Assembly (NCBI RefSeq): GCF_048544455.1
Contig: NC_133526.1
Coordinates: forward strand, 7,394,001-7,458,000
Source of the DNA: Silene latifolia
Lineage: Eukaryota > Streptophyta > Magnoliopsida > Caryophyllales > Caryophyllaceae
DNA length: 64,000 bases
Reading direction: 5' to 3'
The notes beneath the pieces are model-generated. The model was not told the origin of the DNA and searched no databases. It was given only the letters and a program-made list of their open reading frames with translations. This document shows, piece after piece, positions 1 through 11,389 of this stretch. How positions within the stretch are numbered: the stretch's first letter is position 1; each line of letters opens with the position of its first letter. Both the position numbers and the translations under genes were made by a program.

Positions 1-305
1 AATATTTCGGGACCTTAAGAACCCATGTGCATTTTTCGAAAAGCTTTTTACTTCGAAGACGAGTGAGTTGTAATTCTCATAAGACTTTTCAATATTAGAT
101 TGGTCGCCGGATTGCGATAAAAAAAATTAGGTATTTCAGTATTGGACATTCTCAGCTTGACTCTCTGGTAAAAAATTTAAGGAGAGAAAAAAGCGTTTTT
201 CAAGACATGTAAGGATTTCAAAATTATGTGCACATAATAATGAGTTTCAATAATAATTCCAAGCATGTCAACATTTTAAATTTTAAATAAGACCGTTGTA
301 CCACA
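1..305. other. intergenic, nothing recognised
   Basis: AT-rich sequence at the window edge. No convincing open reading frame, RNA gene or terminal repeat was seen on either strand before the first MITE. Confidence 0.5.
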
Positions 306-307
306 TA

Positions 308-564
308 CTCCCTCCCATCCAGACCAAAGGTTACAGTTGTTTTTTGGCACTATTCATGGTCGTAGGAAATCTTTGATATTATTCTTAATCTATAAGACAA
401 AATATCGTCATGTGAGATCTTGTTTGATTTATCGTCATGAATGCTATAAGAATATCAAATTTTTATAATTTTTAATAATGTGTAACTAAAGATATGCACG
501 TTACAAAACGTGCCTCGACAAGTGTGATAAAGCAACTGTAACCTTTGGTCTGGATGGGAGGGAG
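308..564. mobile_element. Stowaway-type MITE (257 bp)
   Basis: Near-perfect terminal inverted repeats of about 32 bp, beginning CTCCCTCCCATCCAGACCAA and ending with its complement, are flanked by TA on both sides (306-307 and 565-566). CTCCCTCC ends with a TA target duplication are the hallmark of Stowaway (Tc1/mariner-derived) MITEs. There is no coding capacity. The well-matched ends suggest a fairly recent insertion. Confidence 0.85.
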
Positions 565-619
565 TATTTGATAATGCTTATTATAAATCAGGTTCACGAA
601 TATTATGTACCATAACATA

Positions 620-933
620 CTCCCTCTCAGTCACTATAATGTTTCCACTTTCCCAAAACGGATTATTCAACTAATGTTCCCATTTCTTTTTTTGGTAACT
701 TTTACTCTTATTTTATTCATTTCTCTCTCCTATTACCAAACCCACACAACTCTTTTACTCTTATTTTATTACTTTTCTTTATGTTTTGGCCCCACAATTC
801 TTTATTTAACTATTAATAATTCGTCCATCTCTCCTATCACCAACCCCACACAACTCTTTTATTCTTATTTTACTACTTTTCCTTGAGTATTGTGCCCATA
901 TAAAATGGGAACAATATAGCGACTGGGAGGGAG
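620..933. mobile_element. Stowaway-type MITE (314 bp)
   Basis: A second element starting CTCCCTCTCAGTCACTATA and ending with the complementary TATAGCGACTGGGAGGGAG, flanked by TA (618-619, 934-935). The interior is T-rich on the plus strand and holds two internal copies of a motif around ACTCTTTTA. An open frame across it on the plus strand is low-complexity and not a gene. It belongs to the same superfamily as the preceding MITE but to another family. Confidence 0.82.
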
Positions 934-1178
934 TAATATATAACGGTGTTACAAAAAACTAAGGCTTTGTTTGGTAAATGGCATATTGGCCAAATTTCAG
1001 CATATTGGAGAGGTTTAACATGTTTGACTTACGAATATGCTATTTAGGGCGTTTGGTTACAGCGGATTGAGAAATTTTCAGCATATTCAAGGTTTTTAAC
1101 ATGTTTGACTCACCAATCTACTATTTTGAGTGTTTGGTAAATGGCATATTGAAAGAGTAGATTGGAGCTCAATCTACT

Positions 1179-1737
1179 TGATGGGGCATATTCTGCACCG
1201 CTGACCAAGTCAACACATTGAGCAAGGTCAAGGGTATTCACAGCAAAGTCAACGACTTAGACAGACTAGCCGGTGAAGCCCATCGGCCTGTCACCTGGGT
1301 CTCGGCCAGACAACTAGCCAGCCGGGACACAAATCCGCGTACTCATATCCAAGACCCTCGGCGAGCCTGCCACAGGTCCATCGGCCGAGGGTATAACGGT
1401 CTTTTCACCTGATAGCCACTTGGCCACTACGTGACAAAAGGTGAAAGCCTATAAATACTCCTCAATCTTCATTGAGGAAGAGATCCAAAAATTGACCTAA
1501 TAACCACTATTCATCTGGTAATATCTTGCTTATCTCTCTACAATACACTCTTAGCCAAGTTACAACAACTTCTCTCTAAGTTTACTGACTTGAGCGTCGG
1601 AGTGAGTACGCTCGGCCAAAGCCGAGCCCTCAGTTTGTTCATCGTTTCAGGAGACCGCAAGGAGGATTCAAGCATGGACATCATTCTACTAGCTACGAGT
1701 GGTAACTAACACCTGCTCTGGAATTACACCCGGAACA
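1179..1737 (+). repeat. 5' LTR of Tat element 1
   Basis: 559 bp, TGATGGGG...CCGGAACA, matching 11390-11947 almost base for base over its last ~420 bp. The differences are concentrated in the first ~130 bp. It contains a TATA box at 1450-1457, a perfect hairpin just after it (CCTCAAT/ATTGAGG, 1460-1477) and a second perfect hairpin (GCTCGGC-CAAA-GCCGAGC, 1610-1627). Confidence 0.93.
1450..1457 (+). promoter_or_regulatory. LTR TATA box
   Basis: TATAAATA within CCTATAAATACTCC, about 290 bp before the end of the LTR. The same motif is at 11660-11667 in the 3' LTR and in both LTRs of the second Tat element (for example GTCTATAAATACTCC near 42400). It is the likely U3/R boundary promoter. Confidence 0.7.
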
Positions 1738-1739
1738 AT

Positions 1740-1756
1740 TGGCGCCGTCTGTGGGG
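1740..1756 (+). other. primer-binding site of Tat element 1
   Basis: TGGCGCCGTCTGTGGGG starts two bases after the 5' LTR. It resembles the complement of a plant tRNA 3' end of the Asp type (TGGCGCCGTTGCCGGGG), with a few differences in the second half. The tRNA identity is inferred. Confidence 0.65.
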
Positions 1757-1843
1757 AGTAATATGAAGCTAGTCACATTCATTCCCAAACAACAAAAACA
1801 AAAACAAAAAAAAAAAAAAAAAAACCCACCCAAAAGAGCTAAG

Positions 1844-3262
1844 ATGTCGAAACAACAAGTAGTCGTGACCGACGAAACCGAGCTACACCAAGATGATACA
1901 TTTCACCATTCTGGAGTAGTGCAACCCTCCACCGGCGGAGCAGTCCAACCGGAATTCGGAATGCCGATAATACCGGACACACCGCCGTCCGCCAACCAGG
2001 TCACCATCATGGGACAGGTGGTTGACGTAGCAAAACTGAAGACACTCCTGGACCTAATTGGGAGTACACTCACCACATAGGCACGCCGACACGAGCGGCG
2101 GAAGCCGTCCAGAGGCCAGGGCCCGAACGTGACTCCAAGAAACTTGAACGGAGCACTGGGAGAAGCAGACCCTACCAAGACGCCGGAGGAGCCCAAAGTG
2201 GTCGTGGTAAACGTAAGTCCTTCTCGCACTCGGGAGAGGACATCGCCGCCGCAACACCGACGAGGCACACCCCGGGAGAACCAGCGAAGCCCGACTCAGG
2301 AGAGTCGGAGAAGAAGCCCGAGCCGGAGAAGAAGTCCTTCTCGCTACGAGGAGAGAAGCCGGACTAGGAATGCGAGGAGTTGGTCGCCACGTGTCATCCG
2401 ACACGTGGTCAAACAGCCCCTCAGTGATTATGTCCTAGACACCACCGTGCCAACCAAGCTGAAGTTGCCGGCGTTCACATATAAAGGAGACAGCGACCCG
2501 ACCGACCACGCCGAGGCTTTCGAGTCTTACATGTCGGTATGGGAGCAGCCTGATGAGGTCTGGTGCCGAGTTTTCCCAACGACTCTGCATGGGATGGCTC
2601 AAAGCTGGTACAAGGGGCTTCCCGACGGTTCGATATACTGTTTCGCCGATCTGAAGGACGCCTTTTTAGCCCAGTACTCTTGCAACAAAAGGACGGTCGT
2701 GGAGACGTCGGACCTCCTAACTATCAAGCGGGAGGAGGACGAGTCTCTACGAAGCTATATGAAGAGGTTCGACGGCAAGGTCCAGCAGATTCGGGAAATC
2801 AATCCCGAACTGGCGGCTTTCGCACTAATGAAGGGCCTCCCAAAGGGGAACCTAAAAGACGAGCTCATCAAGCACGGGGGCCTGGGCCTAGACGCCGCGA
2901 GGAAGATGGCCGATCAGGCCATCAAGGTAGAAGATTACCACAAGACCTGGGTAGGCCCCAGCGACGCCGAGCCCTCAGAGAGGAAAAGCCGCCGGGATGA
3001 TAGCCCGGATGAGAGACGCCGCGGCGACAATAGGTCACGGTCCGATAAGTCCGCCAGGAAACAGAACTCGGCGGGCGCCGGAGGGAGTTCGGCACCTTAC
3101 TACCGAAAGCAGTACGATGATCACACCCCCCTGGTTGTATCCGCCGCAGAAGTCTTCGCTCTGAGCAAGAGCGAAGGTCAGAAGTGGGAAAGGCCCCCTA
3201 AGCCAAGGGGCGACGGTGACACAAGCCAATACTGCGAGTACCACGGCTACACCGCCACTTAA
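1844..3262 (+). pseudogene. gag region of Tat element 1 (fossil)
   Basis: It starts near MSKQQVVVTDETE and includes an arginine/serine-rich stretch followed by a Retrotrans_gag-type capsid region with FTYKGDSDPTDHAEAFESY and GMAQSWYKGLP, then a basic tail and the beginning of a CEYHG-type zinc-knuckle region. The homologous region of the second Tat element (42785-44666) is very similar. It would build the virus-like particle. This copy is broken and is treated as a fossil. Confidence 0.85.
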
Positions 3263-3611
3263 CAAACGATTGCCGACATCCGAAAAATGCCATTGAGGAA
3301 CCGATCCGGAAGGGAAGCCTAGGCAAATATATTGCCGAGGTCAAGAGCGAGATGCCGGCGGATCAAATAAAAAACCCGTCTTAGAACAGAAAGGAGTAAT
3401 TAATGTCGTCATCAGGGGCAACGAGGGCGGCGAGTCCACTCGTGGGTACAAACGGCACCTGAATGAGCTATATCAAGCCATCAACTTTGTGCCCAACTTA
3501 GCAACCCCCGCTTCCGACGTCCCCGATATGACAATCGGGAAGAAGGACTACGAAGGAGTCGTCGCTCCTCACAAATGATCCACGACAGTCCACCTGGACA
3601 TAGCCAACCAC

Positions 3612-6600
3612 TTGGTGAAGAGGTGCCTAATTGACACAGGCGCTTACACAAATATTATGTACGGGGAATGCTTTCTTAGCCTCGGTCTGAAGGTTGAGGA
3701 CTTGACCCCCTGCACCAGCCCGTTGTACAGCTTCTCTGGGACCGGCATGGTACCCCTGGGGTCAATCAGGCTGCCAGTAATGTTCGGAGAGCGAGGTGCA
3801 GCCAAGAATGTTATGTCGGAATTCGTGGTCATTGACGGTTCATCCGCCTACAACGTCCTCATAGGCCGAGACACCCTGAGTGAGGCTGACGCGGTGATGT
3901 CCATCCGGGCTCTGACATTGATGTATGTCTCGGACCGGGGGGAAGCGCATAAACTCGTCTCGAAGAACGAGAGCGATGAGGTGGTGAATATCCAGGTATC
4001 CGCCAGAGGTTGCAACCTGCAATCCTTCAAAGCGGCGGAAAAATCAGAAAAAGGGAAGAGCCCATCCTTACGACAGGATGGCAAACACGCGGATACCACC
4101 GTCGGCATGGTAGAGGGAGCGGAGACCGAGGAGGTAGAGATTGACCCAGGCCGCACCGTGACTATCGGTGTCGACTTGGAACCAAAGTTCAGAGCCGCTC
4201 TCCTAGATCTGCTGAGGGAAAACAAAGACGTCTTCGCCTACTCAGCGGCCGAGATGCCAGGCATGAGCCGGGAGGTAATCATTCACAAGCTAAACGTACT
4301 CCCCACCGCTCGCCCTGTCAAGCAAAGGATGAGAAACTCCTCGGCCGAGAAAGATGACGCCATCAAAGCCGAGGTAGATAAATTACTAGCAGCAGGCTTT
4401 ATTATGCCTTGTACTTATCCTGAGTGGTTAGCCAACGTCGTAATGGTGAAGAAATCATCGGGGGCATGGAGAATGTGCGTAGATTTTACCAACCTTAATA
4501 AAGCATGCCCCAAGGATTGTTACCCTTTGCCTCGGATAGATAGCTTAATCGACGCCACGGCAGTTACACCATGCCGAGCCTGCTAGACGCCTTCTCGGGA
4601 TATCACCAGGTATTCATGGATGAGGAGGACATGCCTAAATGCGCATTCATCACCGCGAACGGCACATACATGTACAAAATGATGCCGTTTGGTTTGAAAA
4701 ACGCCGGTGCAACGTACACCAGACTGGTGGACAAAGTATTCCAAAGTCAAAAAGGGCGAAACATTGAGGCTTACGTCGACGACGCTATCGTGAAAAGCAA
4801 GTCCGACAATGAGCACTGGCCGATTTACGGGAAACGTTTTGTTCGCTAAGGAAATACAAGATGAAGCTCAACCCAATGAAGTGCAACTTCGGTGTCCGGC
4901 AGTAAATTCCTCGGTGTACTCGTCAGTGCCAGAGGCATTGATGCTAATCCAGTTAAAGTCCAAGCAATCCTAAATCTGCCGGAACCAAGGAATCGAAAAG
5001 AGGTTATGATGCTGACCGGGAGAATGGCGGCTCTCGCCCGTTTCATCTCTCGGTCAGCCGACAAAAGTACTCCATTCTTCAAAGTGTTGAAAGGGAATAA
5101 AGACTTCAGCTGGGGGGAGGAACAAAGCACAGCTTTCAAGCAGCTAAAAGCTCATCTTCGTACTCTCCCAACTCGTCCGTGCCGATCTTTGGGAGACGCT
5201 ATACCTTTACATAGCGATTACCTCGGCCACGGTCGGTCTGATCATCGAGGAAGAAGACAAACAAAGAACACCCAATCTACTTTGTCAGCCATACACTGCT
5301 GCCCGCCGAGAGAAATTACCCGCTAATTGAAAAAGCAGCTTTCGCCGTCGTCGTTGCCGCAAGGAAGTTAAAACCCTACTTCGACGCTCATCCCGTGACG
5401 GTCCTAACCGACCAGCCTTTGGAAAAAGCTTTGGAAAAATTCGAACAATCCGGTAGGCTTATCAAATGGGCGGTAGAACTCTCTGGCCTCGGCATTCAGT
5501 ACAAACCAAGGCCTTCGATAAAGGGGCAAGCACTTGCAGATTTCCTGGCCGAATGCACATATCAAGAAGAGCCAAACCCAGGTGTATGGGAGGTTTACAC
5601 CGACGGCTCCTCCACGACGAACGGCTCGGGAGCCGGCATCCTTATCATCAGCCCAAACGGAGACGAGTTTGAGTACGCTTTGAAATTTACCTTCTCGGCG
5701 TCGAACAACGAGTCCGAATACGAAGCGGTGATAACCGGAGTCGAGATGGCCAGAGCCGCCGGAGCAGAACACATTGTGTTGAAGACAGACTCACTTTTGG
5801 TTACTAACCAAATCAGAGGAGAGTTTGAGGCTCGGGATGACGGGATGGTGAGATACTTGGAAAGGGTAAAAACCGACATAGCAAAATTGAAATCTTTCCA
5901 AATCCAATGTGTCCCCAGGTCCGAGAACAACCGAGCCGACGCTCTCTCAAAACTTGCCAGCTCAACCGTCAAAAACGTCAGCCGAACCGTGCTTGTAGAC
6001 ATCAGGAATGCGAAGAGCATCACTGAGACCATCGGCATGGTAGGGGACGTGGAAACCGAGACGACGTGGATGACTCCGATAATGAAATACAAACTCACAA
6101 GTGAGTTGCCGAACAACCGCAATCTCTCGGCTAAGCTCAAAAGGATCTCCGCCAGGTACTTGGTATTCGAAGGGGAACTGTACAGAAGGTCCGTGATAAG
6201 ACCACTCTTGAAATGTGTCGGTCCGACCGACGCAGAGCTAATACTGACAGAGATTCACGAGGGCATATGCGGACACCACATGGGGGCAAGAACACTAGCC
6301 CACAAAGCTCTCCGAGCCGGCTACTTCTGGCCCACCATGCTCCAAGACTCCAGAACAAAGACCAAGAAGTGCACGAACTGTCAGATGCATGCCCCGGTGA
6401 TACATGCTCCTTCTCGAGACCTACAACCGGTGCTTAGTCCCCTTCCTTTCGCACAGTGGGGGATGGATATGCTAGGGCCGTTTCCAACGGCCTCCGGGGG
6501 AAGGAAGTTCTTGATCGTCGCCGTTGATTACTTCACCAAATGGGTTGAAGCTGTAGCAGTACCGGCAAAGACCACAGCGGCCGTCAGAAAGGTAATCTGG

Positions 6601-7301
6601 GAGAATGTTATAACCCGTTTTGGATTGCCCCAAGTCATGGTATTTGACCACGGCCGAGAATTTTGGAGTGACCTGATAATGAACTGGTTAGAAGAGCTTG
6701 GCATCAAGTATGCGTATTCCTCCGTCTGCCACCCACAGAGCAACGGACAAAGTGAGGCGACAATAAGACAATCCTCAACGGTTTGAAGAAGACAGTGGAA
6801 GACCTTAAAAGAAGATGGGCCGATGAACTACCCGGCGTCCTGTGGTCCCTACGGACCACCGAGAAAGAAGCAACGGGGTACACTCCCTTCCATTTAGTCT
6901 ACGGATCCGAAGCAGTCCTACCAATTGAAGCGACGGTGCCAACATTCAGAACGGCTACCTTCGATCCAGTCGAAAATGAGGAAGGCCTTAAAGCCTCCCT
7001 GGATCTAGTCGAAGAAAGCCGAGATACGGCACGCCTCAACTTGGCAGTATATCAAAACCGGATGAGAAGAGCCTACAACCGAAGAGTCCACAAGAGGGAC
7101 TTAAAAGTAGGAGATCTAGTCCTAAGAAAGTCGGCCGCCACCAACAAAGGAAATATTCATGGTAAACTAACGGCCAACTGGGAGGGTCCCTATAAGGTGG
7201 TTGAAGAAATGAGGCCGGGTACATACCGGCTGACAGACATGGAGGGTGTGCCTTTGATGAGCCATTGGAACACCGACAACTTGAGAAAGTACTTTGTATA
7301 G
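3612..7301 (+). pseudogene. pol region of Tat element 1 (fossil)
   Basis: Parts in order: aspartic protease with the catalytic DTGA motif (about 3612-4050); reverse transcriptase (about 4200-5200) with a YVDD active site near 4771; RNase H (about 5330-5560); a second RNase H-like domain starting VYTDGSSTTNG (about 5590-5960) typical of the Tat clade; integrase with an HHCC zinc finger (about 6240-6400), a catalytic core (about 6440-6780) and a C-terminal region ending near 7301. It carries several breaks and is not expected to yield an active polyprotein. Confidence 0.88.
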
Positions 7302-7410
7302 CGGCGGAGGTGTCCAAACCCAATGTGGACACCCCAACGCGTGATCTTAAATGAAGAAACAACCAAGTTTTCCATCCAAGTGCCTGTCCTCCATAATCGC
7401 CACCCAAAGA

Positions 7411-7875
7411 GAAGAATTGCTATCGAGCCATAACCCCGTTACCTTGGCAATTGGCCGAGAGCGACGGGGACACAATGACCGATACGCTAGAAGAATTGCT
7501 ATCGAGCCATAACCCCGTTACCTTGGCAATTGGCCGAGAGCGACGGGGACACAATGACCGATACGCTAGAAGAATTGCTATCGAGCCATAACCCCGTTAC
7601 CTTGGCAATTGGCCGAGAGCGACGGGGACACGATGACCGATACGCTAGAAGAATTGCTATCGAGCCATAACCCCGTTACCTTGGCAATTGGCCGAGAGCG
7701 ACGGGGACACAATGACCGATACGCTAGAAGAATTGCTATCGAGCCATAACCCCGTTACCTTGGCAATTGGCCGAGAGCGACGGGGACACAATGACCGATA
7801 CGCTAGAAGAATTGCTATCGAGCCGTAACCCCGATTACCTCGGCAACTTGCCGAGAGCGACGGGGACGCACCGGT
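7411..7875 (+). repeat. 79-bp tandem array, six units
   Basis: Units start at 7411, 7490, 7569, 7648, 7727 and 7806, each beginning GAAGAATTGCTATCGAGCC. The first five are almost identical and the last is diverged and shorter. The array lies directly after integrase, in the untranslated part between pol and the antisense coding region, where Tat-lineage elements are known to carry variable tandem repeats. Confidence 0.93.
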
Positions 7876-8161
7876 CAATACATCAAAGACGTTACGCAGT
7901 TGAGATATGCATTCAAACTGCCTCGGCCATACCAAAGGTAAAAACGAAGGCACTCAATTAATAACGCAGAAAGGCAAACAAAGGTGATTGATCAATGCCT
8001 CGGCCAAGCCAAAGGCCAATAGGACAAACTTTGTTAAAAGAATTAAAAGAAGAATACAGACGACGGCCGTCCCCATAGGGGTAAGCCTAAACACAACCTA
8101 CCAAGGAAGTTTTTTTTTTTTTTACAAACAGGGAAAAGAAAAGCAAAAGATTACAAGCATA

Positions 8162-10701
8162 TCAATTGAAGCGCCAAAAGATGGCAGGGAGGAAAGGCTC
8201 AATAGTTGGCCCCCGAACAGCTAAGGCTATCCGAGATGCCGGGTGAGTCTGGAGACGACCGCCCGTCCCCCTATGCCTGTTGCTTCCCTCCATCGAGGGC
8301 GGCGGATCTGCGGTGGCCGGCTCAAGAGAAGGCTCGACATTTTCGTGCACCTTTTGCCTCTCAGCCTCCTTTTCGGCCTCCTTTGCATCATAGGCCGCCT
8401 TGGCCAACGCTATCCGAGCCGCTTTCGCCGCCTCCGCCTTCTCGGCGGCCCGCTTCCGCCTTCACTATCTCATCCAGGAGCTGGTCATATTTATCCCACG
8501 GGAAAGTGCCGTCGGGGTCGAGCCTTCTGATTGCCTCCTTAGCCGCCTCCTCGGCCTGGTCCCGGAATTGAACGCACATTTTAGGGAGGAGATCATCTTG
8601 AAGCATGTCAACATCCTTCTCTTTTTGAGCAAGGATAGCCTGTGTGTTCCTGAGCACCTCCGCCTGCTTCTGGAACCGATCCTCCCACTCGTCCCTCTTG
8701 GCAACCACGGCGTCGTAGGCACCCTTATACCTCTCCAGTTCCTCCATCATCTTGGCCGTGGCGCCATCACCTCCTCAACCTTGGCCCTCTCGGCCTTCAA
8801 CGGCGGCTTCTCGGCCTCCTCCGCACGCTTCTCGGCAACACGAAGATCCAGCTTAGCCTTACCGGCTTCCCCTCTCGCGGCAGAGAGATCAAGCTTGAGC
8901 TTTGCAATCGGTGGCCCCATTGGGCCGCGGCCTTTTCCTGCTCCATGATAAGGGAGGCGGCTAGACGGCTCCATTTCCCCAACCTCTTATATATTCTCTC
9001 ACCCTCCGCCACGAGCTCGGTAGGAGTATCCTTCTGGGTGAGGAGTCAACGGTGACATTCCCCGTCACCCGCCTTCTCAATCGTCTTTTCAGTCGCTTCC
9101 CGCTTGCCGTTCGGTGAGAACGCCGGCCGATGATGGATCTACAAAAATTTACACAGGGGCATCCATGTCACCGTGCATTGGCACATCGTAAAGTCTGTCA
9201 TCGGAACGCCAACGAACCGGCTAAATCCGAACCACAAGTTAGATCCGTACCGCTTGGACCCTCTTTTTGGAGGGTCAGAGGCGTGCTTCTCCCGACGGTG
9301 GAAGCGGACGGTGGGTCTTTCCTCTTCTTCGGAGAAGGGACCTTAGCAACGGTCACCTCCTCCTCGCAATGTTGATCACCTCCACATGATCCTTTTGGAC
9401 CACCGGGGGCGAAGAGGGAGTTGGCGTTGAAACCGCCGCCGACTTGGACGCCGCCTTCTTCGATCTTTTCGGCACGCCTCCAAGAACCCGTGCATGGGCC
9501 GTCTCCTGATCCAACTAGTCTGCTTTTCCATGATTTCGTTGGGGGATAGCCTGCGATCTTTCGAATCAGCCGTAGGACGCAGATCGACAACCTTCCCGTC
9601 CTTGTCAAGCCCTAGCCTCTTCAAGTCCTTCTCAGACAGATCCCGCCCAAACCGATCTGCAAGAAATCAAACAAGAGTTACATAAAGGAAGTAAAACAAG
9701 GCTCTGAAAAAGAAACATAACAAGCAAAGGTGGGCCTCACACCGACCCCACTCACCCCAGCTGAGGGCCGGTATGAGGCCGACGCGGCATAGCAGCTCAT
9801 CCTGGATAATAATCTGAGTCGGGGGCAGCCATCCCTCCTTAGCATCAAACAGCTGCATCGCCCGCTTCTCATCCACAGTAAGGGGGACAAACGAAGCGTC
9901 CATCTTAACCTTGCTACCCCGGGTGATGTGTTTCTCATACTCATCCCGGTCTCACACCGTAAGTGAACGGGCTCGGAAAGTCCGAGGCAATGGGTAGTCA
10001 TCCCAAGCACTGGACGTACCCCCATCGCCCTTGCCGCTTTGCAAGAAGTGAGTTTGTTCACGAGACGTAGCCCGCTCCGCCCGTACGCCGTACCACCCCA
10101 CTTTGCCGGATTTTGACGGCCGAAGACTATGGAGGCGGCGAAACAAGTTAACTGATGGGACCTCCCCCCTAAAAAGACAGATCCATACAAAGCTGACTAT
10201 CGTCCTCATGGCCAACGGATGCAGTTGGGCCACGGCAACGTTCATAGCTTTGATAATGGCCATGACGTGCTCATTCAAAGGAAACCGGAGCCCATACTCC
10301 AGATGCCTAATATACACGCCAATATGACCCGGGAGGACAAAGACCGCCTGACCCTCCTCAGGGATAACAATCTTATACCCCTCACCGAAGGAGAAATGAT
10401 CTCCGAAAAGAGTCTCTCCGGAACTGCTTGCGAATTTATTTGTAAATACACGGTCGAGGCCAGTCGTGCAGGCCTCACCATGATCCGGGATAGTCGTCCT
10501 TCCACCATCAACGGGAGCCCCCTCATCATCGACATCATCCTCATCCTCCAACTCCTCCAGGAGGGGCAGACCAACAGCGGGAGAGGGAGACCTAGGGCCC
10601 CCAAACCTTAACGGGACGGCTTCTAATATCTCCTCCTCGTCAAAGCGCGACGGGGAACCCCCCGGCGCAGAAGTACTAGCCCCGGCATCAACAGAGGACA
10701 T
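8162..10701 (-). pseudogene. antisense coding region of Tat element 1 (fossil)
   Basis: Read on the minus strand from a start near 10701 (MSSVDAGASTSAPGG). The first part has an acidic stretch and then a conserved block containing YGLRFPLNEHVMAII and FRGEVPSVNLFRRLH, which resembles the Pfam family Transposase_28 ('putative gypsy type transposon'). The later part (about 8160-9000) is rich in Ala/Glu/Lys/Arg and looks like a long coiled coil. The same organisation occurs at 46140-48755 in the second element. Antisense extra ORFs between pol and the 3' LTR are documented for Tat elements, but their function is unknown. Several breaks are present. Confidence 0.75.
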
Positions 10702-10890
10702 GTTCGCAAATTACTAACGAAATAAAAGAAAATTTGTTTGATTACCTTGAAGAAATACACTCGCCGGATCGAAGACCGAAGATTGGAAGAAAAGAAAGCC
10801 CTTGAAGGTTTAGAGAGATGAAGATTTTGGGAGAAAATTTTCAAAATTTGAGGAAATAAAAGTAATGGCCAAAATCACGGAGTAACTACC

Positions 10891-10900
10891 CTATTTATAG
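10891..10900 (-). promoter_or_regulatory. TATA box for the antisense region
   Basis: On the minus strand CTATAAATAG lies about 190 bp upstream of the antisense start at 10701. The identical motif, in an otherwise similar context (followed by GGGCAGTTAGT or GGGTAGTTACT), lies at 48936-48945 in the second element. It would drive transcription opposite to the element's genomic RNA. Confidence 0.6.
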
Positions 10901-11389
10901 GGAAAAGCCCATGAAGAAGGACCAATCAGGGCACAGCCCATGAAGCGTCAACCAATCAGCTAGCGGACACGTGTCAGACATGCAACCACGGAATGTCAAT
11001 CGTTGCAACAGTTGAATGTCAATCAATGCTACAGTTACCAAGCGTATTCAACACGCCCATTCACATCCCTTCGCCTGTTCATCTCCCTCAACAAATTCCT
11101 AGGCACCTGCTCTCCGCCGGCCGCATGATCGACCAGGCCAAGAAGCACCGGCCGGGGGCAATCAAAAAGAACCGGCACTCTCAGCCCTGGTCTCGGCCAG
11201 CGTCACCTCCTTTTCCACATCGGATACCCTTTACGCATCCATGTGGAGGGGGATATGGTACGGCCTAACAAGAACCACGCCGATGCTTGTAAGAAGCCGA
11301 TACGAAAATTTTGCAAAAATACTTGCGCAGAATATACGCTCAACATACATCGGAGCCCATACCACGGCATAGACTACGCTGGGGCAAAT

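Noticed and set aside
605-886. Open frame of 93 codons on the plus strand
   Set aside because: It lies inside a Stowaway-type MITE, has low-complexity Leu/Phe/Thr-rich content and no domain.
1218-1412. Open frame within the 5' LTR
   Set aside because: The same frame is not kept in the 3' LTR or in element 2. It is LTR sequence, not a gene.
7411-7875. CRISPR-like regular repeats
   Set aside because: Units are contiguous 79-bp tandem copies without unique spacers, in a plant retrotransposon.
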